Translations under genes and position numbers: made by a program
Notes under the pieces: model-generated
What the model saw: the letters and a program-made list of their open reading frames with translations, nothing else
Databases searched by the model: none
Told to the model about the DNA's origin: nothing
Part shown: positions 10,660-24,100 of the stretch, piece after piece
How the letters are laid out: every line of letters starts with the position of its first letter
Position numbering within the stretch: the first letter of the stretch is position 1
Assembly (NCBI GenBank): GCA_027625915.1
Contig: JANTQA010000033.1
Location: 4,278,001 to 4,342,000, forward strand
Source of the DNA: Anaeramoeba flamelloides
Lineage: Eukaryota > Metamonada > Anaeramoebidae
Direction of reading: 5' to 3'
Length of the DNA: 64,000 nt

Positions 10660-12512
10660 GTTTTAATAAAGAGTTCTAAATATTTGAACAACTATAGATC
10701 AAATGAAAAAGGCTGTTTATTAGATTTTGATTTAGAACTTTATAGATGGGTTGAATCTAAAAAGCTCTGAGTTTTTAAGAATAAGATTTGGTTTTCGAAA
10801 TTTTCTTTTCAGTTGCTTTGCTTTTTTTTTTATTTTTTTTTTTTGTGTTATTTTTTTTTTTTTTATTATTTTATTTTTTTTTTTTTTGTAAGTTTCCCAA
10901 ATCTTGTTTTCGCAAAATCCCAGTCAAAGTAACGACTCGACAGATAGTACGGAAAGTTCAATTCGGTTCACTTTGGTTGGTTTCAGATCGAATTCGTTGG
11001 ATTCAGTTCAGTTGCATAAATCCTGCTCAATTCGTCGAAGATCTGATCATGAACAAGTTTGGTTGGGTTAGTCATCATCAGGTCAACCAATTCTTATAAT
11101 GATTTTTTATACTTTTTACCTTTCCCAAACACCTAAAAAAACAAAAAGAGAAGGAACATAGAGCCCAAGTAACTTAAGAAGGGAAATTTGGAAAAGGTAA
11201 AAAGTATAAAAAATCAAAAACTTATTTATTTGTGTATCAAACCGAAACAAATATTTTTTTTTCAAAGTTAACTTATTAAGAATTATATCCTTAAGGTTTA
11301 AAATCCCCAAAATTTTGGGATTTTGTTTAGATTATTAAACTTTTAGGTAGAAGACCACTTCTTCATTTTGGTTCTTAACTAATCGATCTTTTACTGTTTT
11401 ATGAATTTTAAAAGTGGTTCAAAAACGCAATTTTTGGCAATTTATTTTTTTTCTGAAATACAAATTGATGAGTAAAAGACTAATATAATGTTGGAAGGTA
11501 AGTAATAAAAAAAATTGTTTTTTGAATTGTAAATTGGAATTATTCATTAGGTTTCACTTTTACTTGTTTACACAAAAAAATAAAAAAATTAAATATAATA
11601 AATAAAACCAAGCCTGATAAAATAATTTGGTTCTAAAATCTAAAACTTGACTTTTTTTTATTAACTTACTTCCAATATATATGTCTTACACTCTTCAATT
11701 CTGATTATGGGGAAAAATAAAAATCAATTGAAAGAATTGTACTTTTTCGACGACTATTATAACCCATATATTGGGTCAAAGGTTGATCAATTAAGAACAA
11801 AATCATCAAAACACACAAGAATAAAAAGTACTTTTTAATTATATTTTTTATTCTTAAGGGATTCTAAACCAAAAGTAAAAAAAAAAAACATTAATAATTG
11901 TCAAAAATTCGAAAAGAATAAACCAATTTATTGAAAATTTATTTAGTGAACAAAGAGTTGAGAGTTTTTATGTTTATACTTTTTACCTTTTCCAAATTTC
12001 CCTTTTTAAGTTGTTTGGGCTCTATGTTCCTCCTCTCTTTGTTTTTTGAGGTGCTTGGAGAGGTAAAAGGAATAAAAAATCATTATATGAATTGGTGGAC
12101 CTGGTCATGACTAACCTAACCAAACTTGTTAATGATCAGATCTAAAATGAATTCAGCTGGACTTAGTCAACTGAAGAGAACTGAATCCAATGAATGCGAT
12201 CTGAAGCCAACCAAAGTGAACTAAATTGGACTTTTCTTACAATCTGTCGAGTCGTTACCTGGACTGGGTTTTTGCTGTTGAGTCGGTATATTGTACAGGA
12301 TTTTGCGAAAACAAGATTTGAGAAACTTGTCAAAAAAAAAAAATAAAAAAAAAAAAGAAGCAACTCAATTTTGTAAAACAAAATCTTATTTTAAAACCTT
12401 CGCACTTTGTAGATTCAACCTATCTATAAAGTTCTAAAAATTAAAACTTAATAAAGTAACCTATTTCATTTGATATATAGTTGTTCAAATATCTAGATCT
12501 CTTTATTAAAAC
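10660..12512. repeat. Large inverted repeat with ~550-bp arms
   Basis: The left arm, about 10660-11220, and right arm, about 11960-12512, are inverted copies at an eye-estimated 80-85% identity. Both contain, in mirrored order, AATATTTGAACAAC, a T/A-run block, CTTGTTTTCGCAAAATCC, GTAACGACTCGACAGAT, TTCACTTTGGTTGG, GATCTGATCAT and GGAACATAGAGCCCAA. The ~740-bp spacer holds a second, nested palindrome. Inside each arm, one reading frame of about 30 codons (TTRQIVRKVQF...SDRI.WIQFS) is kept. No transposase is visible. It could be a fold-back element or two head-to-head insertions of one element. Confidence 0.85.
11292..11873. mobile_element. Palindromic element, family D, copy 1 (nested)
   Basis: The left end starts TTAAGGTTTAAAATCCC and the right end finishes GGGATTCTAAACC. 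Inner blocks are ATTTTGGTTCTTAACTAATC on the left and its inverse near 11795-11815, and AAATTGATGAGTAAAAGAC on the left with its inverse near 11680. These match the better preserved copy at 48938-49498. It occupies the spacer of the larger inverted repeat. Confidence 0.7.
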
Positions 12513-14626
12513 AAGAAATTATTGAAAATATTGATCATTTTTTATTGATCTTTCCTTCCTATGAAAAAAAAGATAGATTAATATTTCATAACAATAAAAA
12601 AAAAAAAAATCTTAATGAATTAATTTCAAATGAAACAGTTGAAAACTATTTTCATTAATTAATAATCGTGAAATCTTGGATTTTACGCTTAAGTTTCTGA
12701 AAGGGAATTTAAGTAAAAGGGTATCCAGAGTGTAATTTACACTTCTTCAACAATAAAAAAATAAAAAAAATTTAATTTTTTTTTAATCAATTTTTCATTT
12801 TTCCAAAAACTTTAAAACTTTTCCTCTGTGTCCCAATGTGGAATGGTTTTTTTTTTTTAACAAACCTGAGGTTTCTCTGAACAAAAAAAAAACGATTTAA
12901 TGAAAGAATAAAAATGTTTGGGGTTGTTTTTGTGTTTTGATTTCTGAAAATTATTTTCTATTTCAGAATTTCTATTTCTTTCCCAAACATTTTTATTCGA
13001 GTATTAAATTGAATTTTTTGCTCTTGAAACACTCAAGCCCACTGACAAAAAAAACCCTACCTTGTCGGGGCACATATGAAAAGTTTTATCGTTTTTGGAA
13101 AAATATCAAATTTAGTAAAAAAACTTAAAATATTAAGGACTGTGTTACCACCCTTGAGGGGTTGAGTTGTTGTACTATTTCATTTTCCTACTCAAAAACA
13201 ATTTTCACATATAAGAAATTGGACAAAAAAAAAAAATTTTTTTAAGTCATCTTTACCTTTTCACACTAACTTTTTTTTTCTTTGTTTTTCAATGAAAAGG
13301 AAAATTGAAAATAATAAAAAAAAAATAATTAGCAAAAAATGGATTTTGGGAATTTTCAAGTGCATTTCAAATTGGAGAACATTTCAAACTTGTAAAAGCA
13401 AATTTAAAAAATATGTAGAACAACTCTAGAAAATAGTGTGAGTTCTGAAAGTTGAAATGGAAATTCTAAAATATTAAAATCAAAATTTATCATGATCTAA
13501 CAAGGTAAAAATTATGAAAATTTCATATTTTTTCGAAAAGAAATTCTCCTTGGACAAATATTACTTGGATTAAATAACTTATTCAAGGGTAATTTTATAC
13601 ATTATTTCACTGTTTTCACATAAAACTTAGTCCTTAAGATATAAGTTTTTGCACAAGCGTTGTTAAAAATCAAAAAAAAAAAAAAAAAAAGGGTAACAAG
13701 TAGTTTAAATTGCTAAAATGGTTAGTTATATTCTTAAGAAAAGTTATTGATTTTGGATATATTTTGGAGTTTGAAAAAAAGTGAAGGAATTTTGTTGTTT
13801 TCAATTCTACTTCATTAAAAAATTTGAAAGTTATTAATTAAATTTTTCAACAAAGAATTCTATTATTTAGTCTTGGTAAAGAAAAAAACGAATTCGTAAA
13901 AAAAAATGTATTTTGAGATTTATAAAATACTTTTCGAACCTTAAAATTATTTTACCCAAATTTTTTATAATTATTAATTTTTACAAATGAAAAATTAGAA
14001 AAAAGGATCTGTTTCCTTGTACTGTAAATTGCAAAATAAAAAGATCAAAATTTTCATTCAACTTTCACAAAAAAATCACACCTCCAAAGAATGCAAACAA
14101 ATCATCAAAATTCCCCAATTCTAAAAGGGTAATTAATAATTTTTGCTTGTTTGTAGAATTAAAATTTTGAAATGTGACATAATTTTTAAAATCTTTTTTT
14201 TGAAAAGCTGAATGACAAGTTTGTTAATGTTATTTTACAATAAAAAGTAAAACGTTTCTAATAAAGAACAAAGTCTTGATACCTTCAAGAAATTCAACAT
14301 GATTCCAAAAATGTTAAAAACAAATTATTAAAATAAAAAGTGGATAAGCAAAATAAAATTTTTTTTTCAAAAGATTTCAAGTGATGTAAAAAGAACAAAA
14401 TAAAGCTCTGGTGTAATAAAACAAATAAGTTCAAAAAAAAACACAAAAAATCGGGCTTGTAATATCTCCTAAAATCTTTTTATTTTTCTATACTTTCTTC
14501 TTCTTTCCAAAAAATCTTCGAATTTTTTTTTGTCAAAAGATCAAAAAAAGATCATTTAAAAACCACAACTATTTTTTCCAACCAAACAATTCTTTGAAGG
14601 ACAACTGTCGTTATTAAATCCCAAAC
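12513..14626. other. Intergenic DNA upstream of HDAC
   Basis: About 2.1 kb of A/T-rich sequence without a supported gene or repeat copy. The final ~150 bases should contain the HDAC promoter and leader; there is a T/C-rich tract near 14470-14510 but no motif I would name. Confidence 0.4.
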
Positions 14627-17600
14627 ATGACCAATTTCAATAAGAAAAGAGTTTCATATTTTTATGATGAAGAGATCGGCTCATTTTATTATGCACCAAA
14701 GCACCCAATGAAGCCGCACCGTATAGCTGTCACACACGATTTAGTTCTGGGTTATGAACTCCACAAACAAATGGAAATTTATAAACCCAAAAGATCAAGC
14801 AAGGAAGAACTGCAAAGGTTTCATACCAAAAAATATGTAAATTTTTTGCAATCAATAATCCCAACAAACCAAGATCAGTTTATAGAACAACAATCCACCT
14901 TCAATGTTGGTGAAGATTGCCCAATCTTCGATAACATGTTTGAGTTGTTTCAAATATCCGCTGGTGGTTCGATACAAGGAGCAGTAAAATTAAATCATAA
15001 CCTTGCAGATATATCAATTAACTGGGCTGGTAAAATTTGTTTTTTTAGTTACTTTGTTTTTATTATTTTCTAATTCTCGCTCTTTGATCTCATTTAGTCC
15101 AAACAAAGAAAGAGTTGCTCAAAAAAAGTGAAAGTGTTTGAATTATTTCAAAAACTGTTGTCCAAATAACCACGACTAGAAAAGTTCGATCCGTGCTTCA
15201 AAATAAAAGTCGTGTTTCTTTTTGATCTAAGAACTATATATCAACCAATCAAAAGAAACCGTTAATCAACCCTAATTAAATCTTGTTCTGGTTTCTTAAA
15301 GTTCTCTGATTTAAAAATGATACTGTTATTTTCCAATTAATAAATGAAAATTTTTATTTCAATTTCCAAACTAGAATATTATTGATTACTGTTACAATCA
15401 AATTACCAGTAAAAAAACTTTGTCTTAAAGTTAACTAAGGAAGTTAATATTATTGCCTTAAAAAATCATTTCGAAACGGTGTTGTATTTTAAAAGATCTT
15501 TGGATTTTCTTCAACTTATAAACGAGAAAAATATTTTGGAATGTGAACTAAAAATTTTCATTTTTTAATTGGAAAATAATAGTATTCTCAAAATGAAGGA
15601 ACAAATTGGAAAATTTATCTCAAAAAATAGAGTTAATTTTTCATAATATTTTTCACAATTATAAAAAAACAAAAAAAAATCAAAAAAATTGATAAAAGTC
15701 GAAAAATTAGAGATAAATTTGCATTCGTAATTTAAAATTTACTATAAATAATATGGATGTTAAAATTCTTTCTAATTTAAAAAAAAACTCAAAATTCTAA
15801 ACGAATTTCAATTCCTAATTTAATTTTTACTGAACATATAAAGGAGTTAACCTGTAATATTTATTTGAAATTAGGTGTATTATTGGGAAGTGAATTAGAT
15901 GTTCTATTGAATCAAAAATGAGAAAAAAGGCCTGGATTTTATTTAAAGAACAGTTTTAAACTTTTAGAAACGAGTATTTTTGACCTACTCAATAGCACAA
16001 ATGTCTTGAGAACTCATAATAACTCAAATATTAACCTCTTAATTTATAATCAAAAAAAAAATTACATTCATACTAACAAAATAAATCAAAAAAAAAGGTG
16101 GACTTCATCATGCAAAAAAATCGAGAGCGTCTGGGTTTTGTTATATCAATGATATTGTACTAGCTATTTTAGAATTATTAAAATTCTTTCCTAGGGTTTT
16201 ATATATCGATATAGATATTCACCATGGGGATGGGGTTGAGGAAGCTTTTTATGCAACAGATAGAGTAATGACTTGCAGTTTTCATAAATATGGTGATGAA
16301 TTCTTTCCAGGGACAGGTAATTGTTTTTTTTTTTGTATACAATTTTTTTACTGATCTTGATTTATATTTAAAACTATCTTTCATTTATGTTATGCAATAA
16401 ATGCAATCGAATGTTATGATTAGAAACAATGATTTAAACGGCGGTGAATTAAAGGAAAATCAAAATATTGAAAATTACAAGTTTTTTTGTTTTTTTATGG
16501 CAAATCGACCACCCATTTTAGAAAAAATTTTCAAATCCGTTTTAATTGTAAATGTTCTCAAAGCTCACCTTATTAATATTTTTTAATGTTTTGTTCATTC
16601 ATTTTAAAACAAAAACCAAATACAGAAATTATGTTGATTATTTGTAATCAAAATAAAAGTTGAAACAGCATACAAATTATACCCAAATTTAAGCATATTC
16701 AATTTTTTAAATTTGATATGTAATTGTAAACCCTCGTAAAATTTATTATTTTGGATTATTTGATACTAAGCTTTTTCTTTTGTAAAAATTGGCTTTAAGA
16801 TTTTAATAATAGATATTAATCAAGTTTGAGGAATTTTATTTTCATATATCTTCATTGATCAGTAAACAATAAGGAAAGTAATATTTGAAAAATTTTCCTT
16901 TTTACGACGATCTTACAATTAAAACCCATTTGACATTTTTTTTCCAGAATGTTAATAATAATTATCAGGTTATTATTATTCATTTAAACTAAAATCCATT
17001 TCACTCAAAGTGTCCCAGTCAAAAATGAAAAACTCACTTTTATTTTAAGAATCAATCGACCTTACAATTGTTTAGAAATATGAGAAAAGATGGTCTTCGT
17101 ATTAGAGTTGAGATTAATAAAAGAAGTGCCTGGACAAACTATACATTTTCAAAAAAAAAATAAAATGTTAAAAATTTTTGGTCTCCTTTCATTGGAATGT
17201 CTTGTTCAAAATATCTCAATTTGTTTGGAAAATTCTAATTGACGATAACATGATTTTTTAATAGTATATTTATGAATTTTAAAAGAAATTTCAAAGTTTC
17301 ACTTTTCTTAAAGTTAATTTGGAGTTTCAAATAATTTTTTTGAAAAAAAAAGAAAAACAAGAAAAAAAACAAATTTATTTTAAAAAAAAGAAAAAAAGAT
17401 AGTGAGAAAAAAGCAAAAATACAAAACAAAAAAAAAATTACAAAATTTGAAATAATGATCAGATTTAAAATTTGAAAATTTATTTTGAGAAGAATACTGG
17501 ATTAAACTTATAGAATATGTTCTATTTCTTCAATAAAACTGAGATTATTTTGACTGAAAAGGAGTTTATATTATTAAAACTAACATATTTCTTAAAATTT

Positions 17601-19051
17601 GAGAAAAAATTGAAAATTTAATTTGAAAAATCATCTTTAAAATTAAAAAAAAAAAACATATTGTTATGCTATAAATAAAAATAAAATGCAAAATAAATGG
17701 TAATGTAACAAAAAATCTTTTTTTTTGTTATATCATCCTTTTTTCTAAATTATTTTTCAACTTTTCATTTATTTTTTTGTTTTCTATTCATTTTTTTATT
17801 AAAGTCAAATTTCAACAAAAAAAATTTTTTTTTTAACATCAAAAATTAAACAGATTTAATAATCAGACTATTTAATCAAAAAATGTAAAAAGTTAAAAAC
17901 TATAAAAAACCTATTTTCGAAAATATTTTGAAGGTATTGTTTAAGCATTGATAAAAAAAAAAAAAAAATCATTATAAAATAATTTTTCATCAAATAATCG
18001 ATCTCTAATTAATAATTTATTTATTTAACAAATAGGAAATCTTAGTGATACTGGTATTGATGTTGGAAAATATTATTCTGTGAATTTTCCATTATTAAAT
18101 GGGATAACAAATGAAAAATACTTGAAATATTTTAAACTAACTATTGATAAAATTTTGGAAGTTTATCGGCCATCTGCGATTGTATTACAGTGTGGCGCTG
18201 ATTCCTTATATGGTGATAGACTGGGATCATTTAATTTAGATATTAAAGGACACGGTGAATGTGTAAAATATATTCGAAATAAAAATTTACCATTATTAGT
18301 GTTGGGTGGCGGTGGTTATACACCAAAAAATGTTGCCAAGTGTTGGGCTTATGAAACAGGAATTTTAGTTGGGCAAAATAATTTGAATGATCAATTGCCA
18401 GAAACTGTGTATTCATCTTACTTTGGGGAAAATAATCATTTATATACATTAGATTCTAAAACTGATTTTAAAGATCAAAACACTAAAAGAAAATTGGAAA
18501 GTACATATCAACAAATTTGTGAAAATTTGCGTATTATTAAAGGGGCTCCTTCGATCCAAATGAAAGTTATCCCTAATGAATTTATTATACAAGATTCGAC
18601 AAAAGAAGATTTGGACAATGATCAAGATAAAAATCCTGATTCTAGAATTACCAGTTTCCCAATTAATCGCAATAAAGTGGATTATAACAAATTTAAAGAA
18701 GATGGTTTTTTTACGAAAGGGGTTTCGTTTTTAAATACAGAATCCAAAATAAATGGATGCTTTGCGTTATTAAATGAAGAGTCGTTTCAACAAAAATGCT
18801 TAAAAAGAATTCAAAAGCCACAATTTTTTCAGCAATGTGAAAAAGAAATACCCCAAAGTAAAGAATATTCCAACTTTTTTAATAAAGGGATAAAACAATT
18901 TTCAAATTCTTTGCCAATGGAGTCTACTTATTCTTCTTCACATTACTCTTCCCCCCTTTCGTCAAATTCGTTTTCTACTACATCTTCTGTGAATATTTTT
19001 AAAAAAAGACGCGTGAATAATATAACAGTTGTTGGGTGCAAAAATTTTTAA
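14627..19051 (+). CDS. Class I (RPD3/HDAC1-type) histone deacetylase, three exons
   Basis: Exons are 14627-15029, 16098-16316 and 18036-19051, each joined in phase 1 with GT-AG introns. The product is 545 residues. An in-frame TAA three codons upstream supports the start. The deacetylase domain spans ~8-380. It retains [16 protein letters not shown], the active-site His pair (H138, H139 in GGLHHAKKS), [15 protein letters not shown], zinc ligands D174 and H176 in [10 protein letters not shown]263 in QCGADSL, and the catalytic Tyr302 in LGGGGYT. The enzyme removes acetyl groups from histone lysines in nuclear corepressor complexes. The tail after ~390 has the family's acidic DPD-R-IS-like patch, then a Ser-rich, low-complexity end different from animal HDAC1/2. 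All catalytic residues are present, so it should be active. Confidence 0.96.
15030..16097 (+). other. HDAC intron 1 with MITE insertion
   Basis: A 1068-base intron from GTAAAA to AAAAAG. It holds a MITE (15323-15582), and just upstream of it a ~120-bp segment (about 15190-15310) that resembles 29165-29280 (shared TTCAAAATAAAAG and GGTTTCTTAAAGTTCT-like words). Confidence 0.85.
15323..15582 (+). mobile_element. TA-flanked MITE, family A, copy 1
   Basis: A 260-bp element with ~33-bp terminal inverted repeats: the left end begins CTGTTATTTTCCAATTAA and the right end finishes TTAATTGGAAAATAATAG. TA flanks both sides. Interior words shared with other copies include TACAATCAAATTA and GATCTTTGGATTTTCT. 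It has no open reading frame. The form suggests a non-autonomous Tc1/mariner-like element sitting in the HDAC intron. Confidence 0.9.
16317..18035 (+). other. HDAC intron 2 with dispersed repeat
   Basis: A 1719-base intron from GTAATT to AATAG. Its first part holds a dispersed repeat (about 16535-17010) shared with the HDAC 3' flank. The remainder is A/T-rich sequence with a poor pyrimidine tract before the acceptor. Confidence 0.85.
16535..17010. repeat. Dispersed repeat K, copy 1, with empty MITE site
   Basis: It aligns with about 19975-20650, starting with the identical run TTTTAATTGTAAATGTTCTC and AAGCTCACCTTATT. Later blocks (aatttgat.tgtaattgtaaac, cattgatc.gtaaacaataag, gaaaatttt.cttttt) follow in the same order. 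At 16577-16578 there is a bare TA where the other copy carries a family A MITE. Confidence 0.75.
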
Positions 19052-19974
19052 TTGGATAAGAAAATTATTCAATATGATCTTTAATTCAATTATATTTATC
19101 TTGGTTCATAATAATGAATGTGTTCAATTTTGATACACATTCTAATATAGAGAATTATCCATTTTTACTATTTGTATTATTTCCTTTTTATCATATTCAT
19201 TTTATTTTTATATTCAAGTAAAAAATATATCCGTTTTATTGTAAATAAAAATAATATGCATATTATAATATTCCAATAATGTAAAAATCAATTGTAAAAT
19301 TTTACAGAATTATTAATTTATTGAACAATTCTACATTGTATTAATTTTTAAAAGCCGAATACAAAACATAAATTTTCTTTTTCTTTTTTTTACGTTTTAT
19401 TATTATTATTTTTATTCCAATAAATCTATAGAACAAATATTTTATTTAATGATTTTTTAAATATTTTTTTTTTTTTGAATCTATATTTTCAGTTTGAAAA
19501 TAGGGGTTCAGTAATATTCGATAAAATAATATAATTTTAAAAGGGGAGGGTTTTTTTATATATGAAAAAATTTTCTTTAAAAAAGAATTGGTTTAAGGGA
19601 ATATATCACACTATCATTAAAAATATTTAAAAAAAAAAAAAATTAAATGTTTGATATTTTTTCACTTTTGTAATAGCTTTAATAATAATAAATATTATTG
19701 ATTAAAAAGAGGTTGTTGATCAAAAATTCATCCTTTCATCTATTAGATAATTTTTTACCCCAAAAACAGACCCGTTTTTATTGAAATGATAATTTTCAAA
19801 ATCCTAGTGCTATTAACAACAATAAATACAATCGCTTCAAGATTTTTAAAGAATGGAATTTTGTGCACTTGTGAATAAACTTTATGGTTTATGATGAAAT
19901 GGAAATCATATCTTATAATTCTATCTTTATCTAACAATCTATGAAAATACATTTCAAGGAGAAAAATTGGTCAA

Positions 19975-20650
19975 ATTGGTTTTAATTGTAAATGTTCTCA
20001 AAGCTCACCTTATTGATACTATTATTTTCCAATTAAAAAATGAAAATTTTTAGTTCACAATTCTAAAATATTTTTCTAATTTTTCTGTTGAAGAAAATTC
20101 AAAGATCTTTACCAATCGTTTAGAAATGATACTTACATTTAATTAAACCCCCTTCCTGGATTCTAAGTCAAAATTTTTACTGTGTTCATTTGATTGTAGC
20201 AGTAATAAATAAAATTCTTTTTTGGAAATTCAAATAAAAATTTTGATATATTAATTGGAAAATAACAGTAACTTTTTTAATGTCTTTTTTTGAAAAAAAA
20301 AATCAAGTCCTAAAATTAGATTGGAAAATAGAATCTACATAGAATTCAAAAGAGCACCTCTAACCTAAATTTACTTGTTTTCAATTCATGTAAATTTGAG
20401 ATTTAATTGTAAACATTTGGAGAAATGAATTTTGGGAAACTTTTGATTAATCTGGTTGTTCCCTTTCAGGTGAAATTTGCTATAAAATTTCAGCAATAGG
20501 TATTAGTCCAGTTTAGAGGGGATTTCAGTTCCTTATATCATTATTGATTGATGAACAATAAGTAAAATAATTTTTGAAAATATTTTACTTTTTTATTCAT
20601 TTCGAAATTTTTTCGATTTGACACCATTTTTTAAGATTGGTTTTATTCAA
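19975..20650. repeat. Dispersed repeat K, copy 2, split by a MITE
   Basis: Second copy of the repeat found in HDAC intron 2. The run TTTTAATTGTAAATGTTCTC is followed by AAGCTCACCTTATTGATA, then the 250-bp MITE, then ACTTTTTTAATG, which continues the unoccupied copy's sequence. Confidence 0.75.
20019..20268 (-). mobile_element. TA-flanked MITE, family A, copy 2
   Basis: About 250 bp, in reverse orientation to copy 1. Ends are CTATTATTTTCCAATTAAAA and TTAATTGGAAAATAACAG, both flanked by TA. The inner word ATTGTAGCAGTAATAA is the inverse of one in copy 3. It sits inside repeat K, whose other copy shows the empty TA target. Confidence 0.9.
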
Positions 20651-21137
20651 ATTTAAGGGACTTTTTAATTAAATTGACTTTTAATCTCTGATCTCAATAA
20701 GATTTTTCAATGAAACCCTAAATACTATGAAATATGTTATAATTTCTTTTCTTTTTCTCTCAATTTCTATTTTATTATTTCATTAAACTTAACTTTGAAA
20801 ATAGAATGAATTTGGTTTAAATGCAAAGAGACTTTAGACTAAAATTGATCTATAAAATTTTCATTTTGTGAAATTATTTTGTTCTTCACAAATAAGATTG
20901 ATAACAAGGAAATCAGAAGAAATAATTTATTTTTGATTTTTTTCGTTTAAGTATCGAAACCAAACAAAAATTTCTGAGAATCTATTAAAAATCTAAACAC
21001 TCGCTTCAAACGAACTCTAGAATCTTTTTTTTTAGCAGTTACGATTAATTTCAAATTAGAAATTAACATTTTTTTTATTTTCTTTGTTGCTTTTATTTTT
21101 TTTTTTATTTTCGAACTACGATCCTTAAGATTAAAAC

Positions 21138-24100
21138 ATGGGTAACACTCATCCAAAACTAGAAAAATCCCAAAGCTTTAGTTATCAATTCCTTTTTAAC
21201 CAAAATGAGCCCCACCAACAAGAAGCACTTTCGCTTATACAAAAGTTACACCAAACGAAAAAATTAAAAAAAGAAGAATCAGAAGAAAAAGAAGAAGGCT
21301 CAGAAAAGAAAGAAGACTCAGAAGAAGATTCAGAAGAAGAAAACGAACAACGCGATGAAAAAAAAAAAGAAGATCATAAAAAACCACAAACTGAAGACTT
21401 TGAAGAAAAAGAAATAATAATTGAAAGTATGGATTCTGAACAATTTGAGAAAGGTTCAAGTGATGAAAAGGAATACAACCAAGACATTGAAGATATTATA
21501 ATTGATGAAAATGTTATTGGTGAACAATCTGGAAGATTCTCAGAAAAAGAAGAAGAAGAAGAAGAAGAAGAAAAAGAAGAAGAAGAAGAAGAAAAAGAAG
21601 AAGAAAAAGAGGAAGAAATCATTAGTAATGAAAATGTTATTGGTGAGCAATCTGGAAGATTCTCAGAAGAAGAAGAAGAAGAAGAAGAAGAAGAGGAAGA
21701 AATCATTAGTAATGAAAAAGTTATTGGCGAACAATCTGGAAGATTCTCAGAAGAAGAAGAAGAAGAAGAAGAAGAAGAAGAAGAAGAAGAAGAAGAAGAA
21801 GAAGAAGAAGAAGAAGAAGAAGAAGAAGAAGAGGAAGAAATCATTAGTAATGAAAAAGTTATTGGCGAACAATCTGGAAGATTCTCAGAAGAAGAAGAAG
21901 AAGAAGAAGAAGAAGAAAAAGAAGAAAACAATGAAAATTTAGATTCTGATTCTCTAAATATTTCTGACACACCATCTGAAAACGAATCTGAAGGCAAATC
22001 GGAAGAAGATGAAAATAACATTGAGCCCGAACCAATGTGGTCTCCCGAGGAAGACAGTGAATCTTCTGATGATGAAGAAGAAGACTTAACCAATGAGTGG
22101 ATCATTAACCGAAGATTATTGAGCAAAATTCAAAATATGAAAGATCAAGAGATTCAACAATTGTACCAAAGCTCTGTCCATAAAAAAAATAAGGAAGAAA
22201 GCGAATTATTATTTACACTCAAGCCAGATGCATATAGAAAAAAAAATGAAATATCTACCGAGAAAATTATTCCTCGCTTTTTTATCGACACACTTAAAAA
22301 CATGATTTTTAATCTTGATGAAAAGTTTGTCAAAATGGAATACCAATTGTTAGCAGATGCTATTCATAATATTTTATTAAGTGTTAATAGAAAAGTTCAA
22401 AATTATAGCGACAGATTAAATAATGATCTTAAAATTGATCTTTTTAGTGAGTAAGTATTCAAATTTTTTTTTTTTTATTTTGATTTTTATTCTTTTTATT
22501 ATTATTATTATTTTTTTTTTCTTTTATTTGGATCAAAAAGTGTAGCAACTGAAAAAACATTAACACTTGTAACTTAAACGTGGTTTAATATAATTTTATG
22601 CATCTAAAATGTTTTTGGCTACAAATCCTGTATTTTGAAAACAAAATATTTTTTCAAATAATAATTCCTTTAACTCTATGGATCTACTATCAAAAATCTT
22701 TTTTAATTAGTATTATCGACTTTTAAAATATGTGCTTTTTTGTTGAAAATTCCTTCTCTGATTAAAAAAAATATAATACCTTTTGGGACTGGTTTCCAGT
22801 ACTACTTTTTCGAATGAAAATCTCAATTATTAAAATAGATGTTATCAAATCTTGAAACAAGATAATTTTAACACGGGAACATAAGTATAAGGAAAATTTT
22901 TTTTAATTTTAGAAAAAATTGAAACTTTTTTATTGTAATTTTAGCGATTTTATTTTGCTAAAAAATCATTTTTTTTTAAAAATCTTGAATCGTTTATTCT
23001 AGATTGAATTCGAATTCATTTATCGACTGCTGATTAATTTAATGGTTGATTGGAATTGATTGGAATTCTTTTCTGGATTACTAAACAATATATTCATTTT
23101 TTTTTAACATTTTTCCAATATACACTATCCTCTTTTGTTTTTCTTTTTTCTTATTCTTGTTCTTTTTTTTTTAAAATTGAATTAAACATGAAATAATAGT
23201 ATCATATTTTTTTTTTCAAAAAAAAAATACAGGAATTAGTCCCTCAAAACAAATTATATAATGGGAGTAATCATCAATATTAGAATTTGACTGATAAATC
23301 AATAAGTTAGAGATTAAATATCTTTTCGTAACTATGTAGATTGTAACCAATTTTTTATGTTTTGTTGTTAATCTGAAATATTTCTCAAACATTTCAAAAA
23401 AGCCTGATAATCTACAAGTCCGTAACAAACAAAAAAAATGGTTGTAATAAATTGAGTTAAATTCTGTTGTAATTTTTTTTTCAAAAACTGACTTAGAAAT
23501 TCAATAAACATTTAAAGAAAATAAATAAATAATGTCGAGGAACTAAACTATTTTTCAGTCAAAGGGACACAGTTGTAATGGGTGAAATACATGTGTTTAA
23601 ATGGTTTGCATGAATATTAGAAGAAAAATTTTATTTTGGAAATTTTCAAAATTGAAATCATTTTTGCCCATTTTTTTTTGATTTTTTTTTGAAAACGTAA
23701 TTCAGTTGCAAAAATTTTTTTTTATTGCAAGATCAATAGTCACTTGCTAAAAACGTGTTATTCTAAGGTTATTGAAACCATGTAAAGATTGTTGAGAAAT
23801 CATATTGATTTCTATTCGAATTCTATTTGATCTTTGATCCAGAAATTTGTTTAATAAATGTGAAAAATTTTCACTTTATTTTAATTTCCTTTTTCAAATA
23901 GAGACCACAAATACCAACACACTTCATTTGGGGACTTGGTTTCTAAAAGAAAGGAAATGAAAATGAAGTGAAAATTGTTTCCTATTTATTATTCAAATAC
24001 CAGTAGAAGATTAAAAACGAACATTCTTGTTTTTCTCAATAGGAATTTCATTAAGAATTTAAGTTTTTCAATTTTTCAGAAAATCTATTGATTTATTAGT

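Larger units (their letters stand above)
19052..21137. other. Intergenic DNA between HDAC and acidic gene
   Basis: About 2.1 kb. Roughly a third is repeat K copy 2 with its embedded MITE. The rest is A/T-rich with no supported gene. A C/T-rich tract lies just before the next start codon. Confidence 0.5.

Noticed and set aside
21374-22126. Poly-Ser and poly-Lys frames over the acidic gene
   Set aside because: They are other-frame readings of the GAA repeat.
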